IMG/VR virus record: IMGVR_UViG_3300044951_001081 | Coordinates: 1 to 27,346 of that record | DNA from: a virus | Length of the DNA: 27,346 nucleotides | Reading direction: 5' to 3' (one strand) | Part shown: piece after piece, positions 6,963 to 15,630 of the stretch | Position numbering within the stretch: position 1 is the first letter of the stretch | Layout: the number at the start of each line of letters is the position of its first letter | The notes under the pieces: generated by a model | Told to the model about the DNA's origin: nothing | What the model saw: only the letters and a program-made list of their open reading frames with translations | The model's database searches: none | Position numbers and translations under genes: made by a program

Positions 6963-9584
6963 CTAATACCACAGTAGAGTTTTGAAGAATTCGATGTTTG
7001 AATGTCTATTGACAAATAGGATCTTGAGTCTGTCAACCGTAGTCATAATATCCATTCTGTTGCCAATGATAGCAGTGCCTGCAACATATGGAATCTGAGG
7101 GGCTCCGTAAATTTGACCATCAGAAAGGTCTAGATAGTAACATCTATTGGTTGCCTCTTTCGTGAAGTAAATTCTATCTTCGCCATCGTAATTATACATA
7201 GAGCCAATTCCTAAGCTCTCAAACTGTTGACCAATCGCCACCAGTTCGTGATCACCAGTAGTTAAATCGAATCTATCCAAGCATGTAGCATTACCGACGC
7301 CACGAGGAGCATATAGGTATCTACAGTTATCTTCAACATGCGAAGTATTGAATGGAAACGTAAGCTCAAATCCAGCTCCTCGCGGACGTTGTGATAGAAT
7401 CGAGTATGGCGTTGCTCCGTTAACTGGAGCTGTTGTCGTACCAAAGGTCAAAGTGTTTGACGTATTGCTTATGATAGGAACGGATATAGCCTGAGTACCA
7501 GCACCACCTAAAAATCTGACTACTCTACCAGCATATAGATTGACTACCCACGTCTTTGACGTGTCCTGTAAGGTAGTTGTGGATTGAGTTCCTGTGGCTA
7601 ATCCGTCCACCAAAGAACCAATGGGTGGCCTACTACAGATTACATATTGAGCTCCAACGACTGGCGTCGTTATGACAGAAACGAATGTCAGAGTATTAGC
7701 AGTATTGCTAGCGATTTGCGCGACATTCGCCATTGGAGTCTGAAAAACAGTTGTAGCACCAGCAATGCTAACCAATCTTCCGGCGTGTTCATTCACTGTC
7801 CAGTTTTTAGAAGCATCCTTCAGGGTAGTAGTTGACTGGGCTGCGATAGTCCAACTCGCAGTTGAGCCAGTAGCAGGGTAGGTATATGTAGTTGCTCCAG
7901 TTACATTGATGTTAGCGGTGATGTTATTTTGAACAGCACTCGCCCCAGTATCTCCAGCGTGAGTAATACTATAACCAGTCTTAAATCCGTGAGGATAAGT
8001 GGTAGTAACGGTACACACTGCGGCGGCGACTGTACCAGAGAGTACGGAGACAGGATTGTTATCTGCATACCTTGCAGTCCCGCCAGCAATTTCTCCATAA
8101 TCGTATTCCACACCTCTGCACGCAACACTACTATCTATACCTTGTTTAATAATTTCGGTATTGCCACCAAACATTATTAAATAAGTAGATGCATCTGGTT
8201 CAATATAATAGACGCTGTCAGTGCTTGTGGTAATATCCTTATCAAGTGTCAGAACAGTGTCAGTATTACTCATGATTCTACGAACCTGCCCCATGCCAGT
8301 GCCTCCAACAATACGAAGCTGATAAGCTTTAGCGTATCTATTTGTTCCGAAAACCGCTGCTGAGTCTGTCAATGTTTTATTAGTATTTCCAGTCGTTACG
8401 GTTCCGGCATCTAAAGACCAGATTCTGTATCTAGAGGTTGAGTTTGGGGCAGTTATTGCTGCGAACGTAAGCGTGGTCTGAGTGTTACTTATGATTTTAA
8501 CCAAAGTCCCTTCAGACTGACCCGAAAAAATAAACAACCATCTATCTGCCCACTCGTTTGTGACCCAGTTAGCATCAGCGTCTGTTAGCGTCGTTGTTGT
8601 TCCAGCGGTAGCTTTGCCATTCCATAGAACTGACAACGCCTCGTCTGCATTTTCAATAGATATATCAGTAACAGTAGGAGTACCCAATAGACCGCTATAT
8701 GCGTTTCTATAGTACCACAGATCTTCAGCTACAGAGTATGTAGCTAAAGAGTATACAGTTGATTGAGAACCCACAAAAGTAATCAGACCTGTTGCAGCCT
8801 CAAATCGAGAACTTTCATCTGGTGTAGTAGTCCAGTTGCTTTCTACAGTACAAAGAGTTGACTCGATCTGATAGGTAGATTGTGCTCCAGCAGTCGCTTG
8901 TGGCGTTGGACTAACAAAATGTGGGTAGGCATCTCTGTGATTTAGAGCTATGTTGATATAGGTAAGGGAAGTAGCGTCGTTGTGAAGAATTTTTCTGAAG
9001 TTGCCAGCAGTGGGAAAAGTAGCAGCGGAGTCAGTAAATCTTAGAGTATATCCTGCCCATTGATTAATAGTCCACGACTTTGTCGAATCTGTGATGGAAG
9101 AAGAAGAAGTTGTAGATGAAACGGCTGTAACTATGCCAGAGTCAGCAATGTCAGCCTTCGCCTGAGAAGAAACTACTCTAGTTTGCCCAACGCCTGTTCC
9201 GCGAACAATACGAACTTCAAAAGTTTCATACCCACGAGGGCTAGCTAAGGTTGGGAGACGAATCGTAGAGGCTGTAGCAGAAATAACTCTTCCAGTAATC
9301 CCAGAATCGCTTCTGAAGACCATGCTGGAAGTGCTGGATATATTCTGCGTGCCACCATTGATTTTTGTCCATCCATCAGTTACTGTGTCGTACTTGTAGA
9401 AGTCGCTGGGAGAGATACCACAGTGGTAGATGAATCTACCATGAGATGGGTGATATGGTCTATTCTTGACACAGCAACTAGAATGGCCAGCAAAAGATGC
9501 AATTGGTCGCTGTCTAGCCCATCCCCAAGAAGGAATATGCAATTGTGGAACGAATTTATTTGTAGTCAGTTTTGGCATAGCCAT
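6963..9584 (-). CDS. Large multi-module tail/fibre structural protein, 873 aa
   Basis: The gene opens MAMPKLTTNKFVPQLHIPSW, then has a region with HSSCC and CGISPSDFYKYD near residues 35-70. A module of 60-80 residues follows, repeated about five times: near residues 168, 330, 405, 581 and 668. Each copy has T(L)xDxxxxWxxNxxAG, a strand with G.G..., and ISNTxxTLTF or a close variant. The last 120 residues (HVEDNCRYLYAPRG ... NIEFFKTLLWY) are unlike the modules. The module also appears in the 276-residue protein and the partial gene at 1-446. The whole looks like an elongated beta-solenoid or beta-sandwich virion protein; baseplate or fibre are both possible. Confidence 0.8.
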   Translation of the reverse strand: MAMPKLTTNKFVPQLHIPSWGWARQRPIASFAGHSSCCVKNRPYHPSHGRFIYHCGISPSDFYKYDTVTDGWTKINGGTQNISSTSSMVFRSDSGITGRVISATASTIRLPTLASPRGYETFEVRIVRGTGVGQTRVVSSQAKADIADSGIVTAVSSTTSSSSITDSTKSWTINQWAGYTLRFTDSAATFPTAGNFRKILHNDATSLTYINIALNHRDAYPHFVSPTPQATAGAQSTYQIESTLCTVESNWTTTPDESSRFEAATGLITFVGSQSTVYSLATYSVAEDLWYYRNAYSGLLGTPTVTDISIENADEALSVLWNGKATAGTTTTLTDADANWVTNEWADRWLFIFSGQSEGTLVKIISNTQTTLTFAAITAPNSTSRYRIWSLDAGTVTTGNTNKTLTDSAAVFGTNRYAKAYQLRIVGGTGMGQVRRIMSNTDTVLTLDKDITTSTDSVYYIEPDASTYLIMFGGNTEIIKQGIDSSVACRGVEYDYGEIAGGTARYADNNPVSVLSGTVAAAVCTVTTTYPHGFKTGYSITHAGDTGASAVQNNITANINVTGATTYTYPATGSTASWTIAAQSTTTLKDASKNWTVNEHAGRLVSIAGATTVFQTPMANVAQIASNTANTLTFVSVITTPVVGAQYVICSRPPIGSLVDGLATGTQSTTTLQDTSKTWVVNLYAGRVVRFLGGAGTQAISVPIISNTSNTLTFGTTTAPVNGATPYSILSQRPRGAGFELTFPFNTSHVEDNCRYLYAPRGVGNATCLDRFDLTTGDHELVAIGQQFESLGIGSMYNYDGEDRIYFTKEATNRCYYLDLSDGQIYGAPQIPYVAGTAIIGNRMDIMTTVDRLKILFVNRHSNIEFFKTLLWY

Positions 9585-9590
9585 ATATTT

Positions 9591-9926
9591 TTATCCAAAT
9601 GAAAGATTGGCTGATAATTGAGAGTTAAATAACAGATTGGCGGGATTTTCGAATTGTCTATTGTCCCATCCGGCAATAGCAGAAATATTTGTGACTCCAG
9701 CAACAGTTGTTACTGTGCCAACGTTCGTTACTGTGCCAACGGTTGTTACTGTGCCAACGGTTGTAACGGTCGCAAGTGTTAAGCCAGCCGTAATAGCATC
9801 AAGAGTAAACCTCTGTCTATTTTGCCCATCTACAGCATTCTGTGAAGCAAGTATTTCCACAGTCTGTAAGGCCAAAGTAGCCAACTGCTGAATATCTTGT
9901 TCTGTTTTAGTCGATATTAATGGCAT
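9591..9926 (-). CDS. Phage structural protein with TV-G repeat, 111 aa
   Basis: The start ATG 9926 has AGGAAC upstream. The N-terminal half (residues 1-50, MPLISTKTEQDIQQLATLAL) is helical. Residues about 50-80 are a short repeat of TVTTVGTVTNVGTVTT type, encoded by an 18-bp tandem repeat. The end (GWDNRQFENPANLLFNSQLS) is unlike the repeat. Repeats of this kind are frequent in phage fibre-base proteins, where they probably form a beta-helical stalk. It lies six bases upstream of the 873-residue gene. Confidence 0.75.
   Translation of the reverse strand: MPLISTKTEQDIQQLATLALQTVEILASQNAVDGQNRQRFTLDAITAGLTLATVTTVGTVTTVGTVTNVGTVTTVAGVTNISAIAGWDNRQFENPANLLFNSQLSANLSFG
9709..9770. repeat. 18-bp tandem repeat
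   Basis: Three consecutive copies of gttactgtgccaacggtt (the first ends gttc instead of ggtt) start at 9709, 9727 and 9745, followed by a partial degenerate copy. Each encodes six residues of the TVGTVT stalk in the 111-residue protein. Such an array can gain or lose units by slippage. Confidence 0.9.
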
Positions 9927-9938
9927 GTATTGTTCCTG

Positions 9939-10004
9939 CTATTGCTTATGGGATCTCTGTTGGAGAATACACAATTGTTTTACTCTGTCTGATAAAATAA
10001 ACAT
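9939..10004 (-). pseudogene. 21-codon ORF, possible remnant of a phage DRVK-type gene
   Basis: This lies in the 141-base gap between the VWA-like gene and the 111-residue gene. ATG 10004 follows AGGGG by six bases, a strong site. The peptide begins MFILSDRVKQ and stops after 21 codons. As I recall, (F)xLxDRVK(E/Q) opens a widespread phage structural family normally well over 100 residues, so this may be a truncated relic. It could also be a regulatory leader peptide or chance. No continuation is visible in the other frames. The rest of the gap holds a weak late-promoter-like string (TGTGTATTCT, 9973-9964). Confidence 0.35.
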
Positions 10005-10067
10005 TTTAAACCCCTAATAAACGATTTCTATCTGCAGCATCTTGGTGTACAATAATTTAGAAGTGAA

Positions 10068-10751
10068 TTAAACCATTGAGCCTTCTCCACCACCACCTTG
10101 AGGAGCACTACAAAGACTAAGCAACTGTTGGCTGCGCACACCTGTGTCGCAGCTAGATTGCACAAATGGACATACAACATCTTCGTATTCATTGATAACA
10201 GTTTGTGTTATTATCTTACCATCATTGATAGCATCTTGCTTTAGTTTTTCCACAGTGGCTGCAACTTGAACGGCTGTCATGCTACCGGAATTGTCTAGGG
10301 AAATTGCAACCTCTCTGGATGAATTGAAAGACTGTAACACCCCTGCTGCTTGGCGATTTACTATTGTTTTTATTCTTTGCCAAGGGTTGTTTGAGTTTGC
10401 TGTCGCTGTATCTCCATTATCCCTTTGTATATATCTAATTAGTCCAATAGAATTTTCCTCGAATTCTCGTCTTAGAGAAAAAGCTTTTGGCGAAGAAGTA
10501 AATTCTGTAGGATAGATCATGTTTCTAGAACCTTGAACATCTAAAACAAATAGAAATCTCTCAGGATAAGCTAGTGTCCATAGTGACATAGCTTGCCAAA
10601 AATGAACATAACCCATAGAATCGTGGTTTTCATCGATAAACGCTACGCAAATAACTTTTTCGCAATCTGAAATTGGAGGATCTACAGAACCTCCAGAACC
10701 TCCAGAACCTGAGTTTCCGCAACAAGGATTGCATTGATTTGGTCTTCCCAT
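10068..10751 (-). CDS. Cys/Gly-rich protein with VWA-like MIDAS motif, 227 aa
   Basis: The start ATG has AAGGA upstream. Residues 1-22 are MGRPNQCNPCCGNSGSGGSG followed by GS, a cysteine motif plus flexible Gly linker that looks like an attachment arm. Residues 33-72 hold two hydrophobic strands (VICVAFIDENHD and RFLFVLDVQG). At 148-160, VAISLDNSGSM matches the DxSxS metal site (MIDAS) of von Willebrand A domains, followed by an amphipathic helix (VQVAATVEKLKQDA). Only about 70 residues follow this motif, too few for a standard VWA fold, so the domain would be permuted or abbreviated. There are eight cysteines (7, 10, 11, 30, 35, 194, 201, 214). A metal-dependent adhesion role on the virion is plausible but inferred. 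Confidence 0.7.
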   Translation of the reverse strand: MGRPNQCNPCCGNSGSGGSGGSVDPPISDCEKVICVAFIDENHDSMGYVHFWQAMSLWTLAYPERFLFVLDVQGSRNMIYPTEFTSSPKAFSLRREFEENSIGLIRYIQRDNGDTATANSNNPWQRIKTIVNRQAAGVLQSFNSSREVAISLDNSGSMTAVQVAATVEKLKQDAINDGKIITQTVINEYEDVVCPFVQSSCDTGVRSQQLLSLCSAPQGGGGEGSMV

Positions 10752-10761
10752 GTTTGTTTCC

Positions 10762-13401
10762 TTAACAGCTAACCCATATAGGTCGATATTCGTTTCCTAA
10801 CTTTATAGCCACAACGTATTTGTTTACTACTAAAGTAAGATTACTGTCCCTGTTCGTAACGTAAACACTTCTCCCAGCAGAAATTCCATTTTCATATACG
10901 GTCAACCGTCCAGATGATGGACTACTGATAGTCGCTGGTCCAAAGTTGTCAAATAAAATCCCTTCAACAAACAGTGGGTTTACGCTGGCCGTTGTGCTTA
11001 TAACATGCCCACTGCAACTCATATAAGCAACCATGTTGTTGTTGCAATACCACGATTGAAGAACTTTATTTCCACTTACTGTTGGGTTGCCTGAATGACC
11101 AACCGTATCGTCGTACCTAACTTCCAAAGGTGCTGTGGGTGTTAACCTTGCATCGCCTATGGATATATTTCTCAAGTCTGTGCGTCCAGCAATAACCTTA
11201 TTGATGGCAAGTCTGTTGGACAACGCTAAATCTGCGGGGTTAGAGAACAATCTTTGATTATCGTTTATTCCTGCAACAATCTCAATATTTCCTGTTCCGC
11301 CTTCTCCGGCAGATGGAGTTCCTTTTAACGCAAATTTCCCGATACCAACGGAGCTTGTCAAGCTAGAATCTAAACCAGCGCTGTTTCCAATAAATACACA
11401 ATCTTGTGCTGAGTCTGAATTTTTACCAGCGCTGTCTCCGATACACACGGCGTAAGCCGTATTGTTAGAACCTTCACCAGCAGACGGTCCAATGAAAATA
11501 TTACTGAATGGTGTTGAAAGCGTTGGGTTTGATACTGTGGCATTTGCTCCAGCATAAGACCCAATCATAATCGAATTGTATTGACCGCTAGAACCAAAAG
11601 CAACATCACAACCTATCATCACAGATCTTGCGTTTGCAGATGTATTTACATTCAGTTCGTTTTCTGGGTTGGAAATCAAAACGTTGCAGTTTTCTGCTAT
11701 TGAAGATATTCCACTGGACACATAGTCAGCTAAACCCTGCAGCGACATTTTGCCCATCTTAGAAGAATTGGTGCCATCCAACTGAACAGCAACAAAAGTA
11801 TTGTCTGTTCTGATGTTGTTGGACACTGAACCGGCAAGACCCAATGAAGAATAATTAAGGGTAAAATAGTTTGAATTATTTGAAGCTTGAAATGTCTTGT
11901 TTACTCCAGATGTTCCAAAAGTTGGAATCAATTCAAAAGAAGATAATCCAGACAATGAAGTTCCATCTTGGAAGACTATCGATCCTGTTAGTTTAAGGTT
12001 GCCGTATAATGTACCGGAAGAGCCAATAGGGTCTAGTTCAAATAAAGTATTTCTCAAACCAGTAGCATTGATGAAATTGAAACTTAATTTATCTTTAGCT
12101 GGATCTGTAGTAGCGTTATAGTCAATGACATCGAAATTTATTATTTCTCTTTCAGGACCGCTATTATCATACTGTGTTGAAATTTTAAATTCTGAAGATT
12201 CTGATTGTCTTACAGAAAAATATCCATCAAGAATTGTTAAAAACTTATTGTTTTGAGAGATATTTCCTACAACAAGAGGTGAAGCTCCAACCCCAATAGC
12301 CAAAGCTCCTGTCTCAGGGACGTTATTCTCGTATAAGTTTCTGCCTATCAGAATAGTGTCTAGAATAGGTAGGCTAGACATACTTCCCCTAAGCAAGTTA
12401 TTGTCGCCAATAATAACGTTTCCTGTGGCTATTGAGTAATTCTTGAGGTTTTCAGCTCCGACGATTGTATTATTTACTGATGAGGCGAGGCCGCTACCAG
12501 TCAAATACCCAACCATCGTGCTTCGTGAAGATTGAGAACTTTCACCAATATTAAAACCAGCCCCGTACCCGTAGCATGTGTTTTTCGTGCTATTTACATT
12601 AATGCTTCTAACATTCGGTGTATACCAACCTCCATGTGTATTTCCGTGGTTGTTTCCGTATATCAGTCCGTCCAAGCTATTTTCTGGCACTAAATCTTGA
12701 CTAAGCACAAGATTTGTTTCAGAACCCCCATCATCCTTAAAGAATAAAGCTTGAGTTCTTCCTCCAACAGAATATGGTTTTACATAAATTTTACCAAAAT
12801 CTGCGTTATTAGCTGGCGATGAAGCTTGTTCATGCATGGATATTGTGCCGCTATCCTGATGACCAACGCACGAATAGGATATTGTCAAAGGAGCGTTTGC
12901 TTCAAATTTTCTGTTGGAACCAGATCTAGTGAGCCCTAGGCTGATATAACCTCTTTCTGAGATCGACAAGTGAGAAAATTCAACCCCTTGAGTGCCACTT
13001 GCGCGAATCAGAGAAAAGTCAACAACGGTGTTATCTACATATCCCTGATCAACACACGGGTCATTTCCGTAATATCCGCCAATTATTGAGGCGTTGTCAA
13101 AAATTGGGTCATAACAAATATGCAATCCTGAAGACCTTGTGTTTCCATTTCCCAATAATTCCAGAGAACTTCTGCGAGATGTTGATGGACCACTAGAAAA
13201 TCTGATATTAGAATCTCCAGTCGATTGAACGTTCAGTATAGTCGCAGGAAGAAAAGGAGAGCCTGTCGATGGATCGTACATGGCGTTTGTTATGCCAACG
13301 AGACCAGACTGAGATGCTGTTCCGCCATTTCTTAAAATTGTAACAGCTTCTCTTACGTTTGAGTCGCCATTATCAATATGTACAGATAATCTATCTTTCA
13401 T
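10762..13401 (-). CDS. Fibre with YadA-head-like repeats, 879 aa
   Basis: The start ATG 13401 follows AGGAAT by five bases. Two regions carry the trimeric adhesin head signature (xxIGxxAGxx, about 14 residues per turn). One is at roughly residues 280-345 (STMVGYLTGSG, NTIVGAENL, NVIIGDNNLL). The other is at roughly 585-695 (SVMIGCDVAFG, SIMIGSYAGAN, NIFIGPSAGEG, CVFIGNSAGLD, SVGIGKFALKG). In YadA-type adhesins such repeats form a left-handed beta-roll trimer. The C-terminus ends in a small beta domain (NKYVVAIKLGNEYRPIWVSC). There is no signal peptide or membrane anchor, as expected for a phage fibre. It is adjacent to a second fibre of the same style. Confidence 0.82.
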   Translation of the reverse strand: MKDRLSVHIDNGDSNVREAVTILRNGGTASQSGLVGITNAMYDPSTGSPFLPATILNVQSTGDSNIRFSSGPSTSRRSSLELLGNGNTRSSGLHICYDPIFDNASIIGGYYGNDPCVDQGYVDNTVVDFSLIRASGTQGVEFSHLSISERGYISLGLTRSGSNRKFEANAPLTISYSCVGHQDSGTISMHEQASSPANNADFGKIYVKPYSVGGRTQALFFKDDGGSETNLVLSQDLVPENSLDGLIYGNNHGNTHGGWYTPNVRSINVNSTKNTCYGYGAGFNIGESSQSSRSTMVGYLTGSGLASSVNNTIVGAENLKNYSIATGNVIIGDNNLLRGSMSSLPILDTILIGRNLYENNVPETGALAIGVGASPLVVGNISQNNKFLTILDGYFSVRQSESSEFKISTQYDNSGPEREIINFDVIDYNATTDPAKDKLSFNFINATGLRNTLFELDPIGSSGTLYGNLKLTGSIVFQDGTSLSGLSSFELIPTFGTSGVNKTFQASNNSNYFTLNYSSLGLAGSVSNNIRTDNTFVAVQLDGTNSSKMGKMSLQGLADYVSSGISSIAENCNVLISNPENELNVNTSANARSVMIGCDVAFGSSGQYNSIMIGSYAGANATVSNPTLSTPFSNIFIGPSAGEGSNNTAYAVCIGDSAGKNSDSAQDCVFIGNSAGLDSSLTSSVGIGKFALKGTPSAGEGGTGNIEIVAGINDNQRLFSNPADLALSNRLAINKVIAGRTDLRNISIGDARLTPTAPLEVRYDDTVGHSGNPTVSGNKVLQSWYCNNNMVAYMSCSGHVISTTASVNPLFVEGILFDNFGPATISSPSSGRLTVYENGISAGRSVYVTNRDSNLTLVVNKYVVAIKLGNEYRPIWVSC

Positions 13402-13404
13402 TGT

Positions 13405-15006
13405 TTATTCCTGATTCCGCTCGTCATGGTAAATGATACTGAATCCACGGGCTGTATTTACATTTCTTATCCTGCTGGCAAATCTTTGAGTGATTTTAAC
13501 TCCTGAATCCACCGTTCCGTACATAACAGTATAATTGTATCCACTTGGGTTGTTGCTTATAATATCGGTGCCAGAGCGAGATATGAAGTTTATATCATTC
13601 AATGTTTGATAAGCATTGCTGACATGGGGCTCTTGACCAACAATCATTCTTTGGCCAGATGCTTCAAATGGCTCTAAAAATATTCCCATGCATCCGCTTT
13701 GAATTGCTACCGACGCAGTGTTTCTTCCCAACAGTCTGTCTGAAATCAAAGATGCGCCACCCGCTATTTCTAGAGAAATATTGGATTGAAATCTTGATCT
13801 GCTGTATGCATTATCAATTGGTAAACAATTTAAAGTTGGGTCTGGCTGTTTGTATATAAATTTGTAATCTCTTAAGTATGACGCTGCTGCACCGCTAGAG
13901 TGAATCTCAAAACCAGCACCATCCAATGACACATCGTCTAAAAACCCGCAAACAGAAGAATTATGAAAACCGTCATCTTCAGCGTCACAGAATCCACTGG
14001 TGGCCAGATGCAGGGTTTTGCATTCATAAAGACAATTGGTTATGGTGTTGTACTCTACGTCATTCGCTTTTAATTGACCGCTGATAACAACATCGTTGAA
14101 ATAACCATCCCATCTCAATAATGGATGTCCGATAGCGTATCTATCGTTAATGTTTGGAACCAAGTCACCATAGACTGTGAGTCTCGCATCAGCTATGTTG
14201 TGCATAGCTCCGGATGGTTTTCCGCCAATCCCAACAAGATTTCCAGAAAAATATACTACTTCATTTACTGAAGACCACGGTTTTTGACTTCTGCCTAAAT
14301 TGAAACTGCCACTGTTTGTTGGAGATATATCTCCAGAAACCTGAAGCATTCCAAAGTTATGAAGAGAGTTTGTTCCAATGGCTAATTTATGTTGAGCTGG
14401 ATTAAGATTTCCAAACAATAATGGAGCTTGACCCGAAAAGACAGGATTACCATCTTGATCACACACGGATTCTGATGATATGGGATTTGAAGAGACAACC
14501 AAAGTGTAGCTATCGCTTGGACTCACATACCATCCAGCGCCATGACCTATGGCAATATTGAAATCGCCAGTCTTGTTGTTGTAAAGAGTAAAATTACCAA
14601 TACCAATGTTTCCAGAACCAATGGTATTTCCAGCCAACGCCATGTTGCCCAAAGAGGTGTTTGAGCTTCCATATAAATTACAAGAAAGCGAATAGCTGCC
14701 AACAGCAGTGTTTCCGCTTCCATTGTAATTATTTCTCAAAGAAGCATAACCAACGGCTGTATTGTCTACGCTGGTTCTTCCAGCAAGAAACATGCTGGAT
14801 AAAGCTAACTTTCCAGCAAATGTAGTTCTTGTTTCTGGGCTTGAAAAATTACTTGAAATAAGTTCATTTCCAACAAAAAAGCTTGGAAATGAATCTATTA
14901 AATCGATCAAACTTGTACGTAAGTCAAGCGGAGATATCTCCTGAGTTGCATTGTCTGGAAGCAACCCATCAATAGAAGCAATATATTCAGCCTTTGTGAA
15001 CTTCAT
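13405..15006 (-). CDS. Fibre with YadA-head-like repeats, 533 aa
   Basis: The gene opens MKFTKAEYIASIDGLLPDNA, a short helical domain that may attach to the virion. Residues about 81-158 carry at least five head-type repeats (NTAVGYASL, NTAVGSYSL, NTSLGNMAL, NIGIGNFTL, NIAIGHGAG). Later regions, such as RYAIGHPLLRWDGYFNDVVI, resemble fibre shaft segments. The ribosome-binding site is modest (TAGAG overlapping the previous stop), suggesting coupling to the 162-residue gene. The repeats match trimeric autotransporter heads in pattern only; in this context it is a phage fibre. Confidence 0.82.
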   Translation of the reverse strand: MKFTKAEYIASIDGLLPDNATQEISPLDLRTSLIDLIDSFPSFFVGNELISSNFSSPETRTTFAGKLALSSMFLAGRTSVDNTAVGYASLRNNYNGSGNTAVGSYSLSCNLYGSSNTSLGNMALAGNTIGSGNIGIGNFTLYNNKTGDFNIAIGHGAGWYVSPSDSYTLVVSSNPISSESVCDQDGNPVFSGQAPLLFGNLNPAQHKLAIGTNSLHNFGMLQVSGDISPTNSGSFNLGRSQKPWSSVNEVVYFSGNLVGIGGKPSGAMHNIADARLTVYGDLVPNINDRYAIGHPLLRWDGYFNDVVISGQLKANDVEYNTITNCLYECKTLHLATSGFCDAEDDGFHNSSVCGFLDDVSLDGAGFEIHSSGAAASYLRDYKFIYKQPDPTLNCLPIDNAYSRSRFQSNISLEIAGGASLISDRLLGRNTASVAIQSGCMGIFLEPFEASGQRMIVGQEPHVSNAYQTLNDINFISRSGTDIISNNPSGYNYTVMYGTVDSGVKITQRFASRIRNVNTARGFSIIYHDERNQE

Positions 15007-15015
15007 TGGTTATCT

Positions 15016-15504
15016 CTATTGTAGTTTAATTTGCAGTGTTGATAAGTCAAACTTTACAGAGTCGCCTTGATAGATAATTCTTGGGTTGTTTAATTGCGCA
15101 TACATGAGCATGTTTCCAACCCCGTACTGTCCTGAGTCAACAATAGCTATTCCAGAAATCCAGCCCCAGTCAGTCAGAGCTGTTGGAAATAATACTGTGT
15201 TTGTATTTTTAATAAGTCCACTTCCAGCATTGTGGTCGGCAATAAAATACGACCAACTGGAATCTCCATTGGACGATGGATTGCCAAGATCATATCTAGC
15301 ATAACCAGTTGAAGCACCGCCAGTGGTTCCAGACGGAATTTCCGGAAGAGTACCACCTTTTGCATACTGAGATGATCCCGTGTTGGATTCTCTTGGAACG
15401 CCGCTGCACAATGCTATAGCTATATTGGTTGGCTTTGGAAAAGAACCATTTCTAAAAAGATGATGGAGCAATCCAGATTCCAAGTAATCAGAAAAAGCAG
15501 TCAT
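15016..15504 (-). CDS. Phage structural protein, 162 aa
   Basis: This is the first gene after the capsid terminator, behind a candidate late promoter and AGAGGAT. The N-terminus (MTAFSDYLESGLLHHLFRNG) followed by IAIALCSGVPRES and GYARYDLGNP matches a widespread phage virion family: helical start, 'yvaL' strand, 'GYaR' motif. As I recall such genes usually lie among tail-fibre or tail genes. The rest is beta-rich (WISGIAIVDSGQYG, NMLMYAQL). Its position upstream of two large fibres suggests a connector or base protein for them, which is inference. Confidence 0.75.
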   Translation of the reverse strand: MTAFSDYLESGLLHHLFRNGSFPKPTNIAIALCSGVPRESNTGSSQYAKGGTLPEIPSGTTGGASTGYARYDLGNPSSNGDSSWSYFIADHNAGSGLIKNTNTVLFPTALTDWGWISGIAIVDSGQYGVGNMLMYAQLNNPRIIYQGDSVKFDLSTLQIKLQ

Positions 15505-15554
15505 AAAATTATCCTCTTTACGAATCCTATCTATTGGAATACGATTTACAAAAT

Positions 15555-15564
15555 ATTATACACA
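15555..15564 (-). promoter_or_regulatory. Candidate late promoter upstream of the fibre operon
   Basis: The minus strand reads TTTTTTTGTGTATAAT, so TGTGTATAAT sits directly on the T-tract of the capsid terminator, 50 bases before the 162-residue gene. The same ten bases precede protease-scaffold and portal. No -35 box is evident. Only position and recurrence support it. Confidence 0.6.
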
Positions 15565-15603
15565 AAAAAAGAGCCATCACCAAACAAATGGAGATGGCTC
15601 TTT
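15564..15603 (-). terminator. Rho-independent terminator after the major capsid gene
   Basis: On the minus strand GAGCCATC (15600-15593) pairs with GATGGCTC (15578-15571). A T/T mismatch and an inner CCA/TGG stem close a six-base TTTGTT loop, and seven Ts follow. Flanking AAA/TTT can extend the stem to 11 bp. It lies 28 bases after the capsid stop, so it probably ends or reduces head-gene transcription before the fibre genes. Confidence 0.88.
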
Positions 15604-15630
15604 CAGTATATAAAAACAGATCAATTACTA

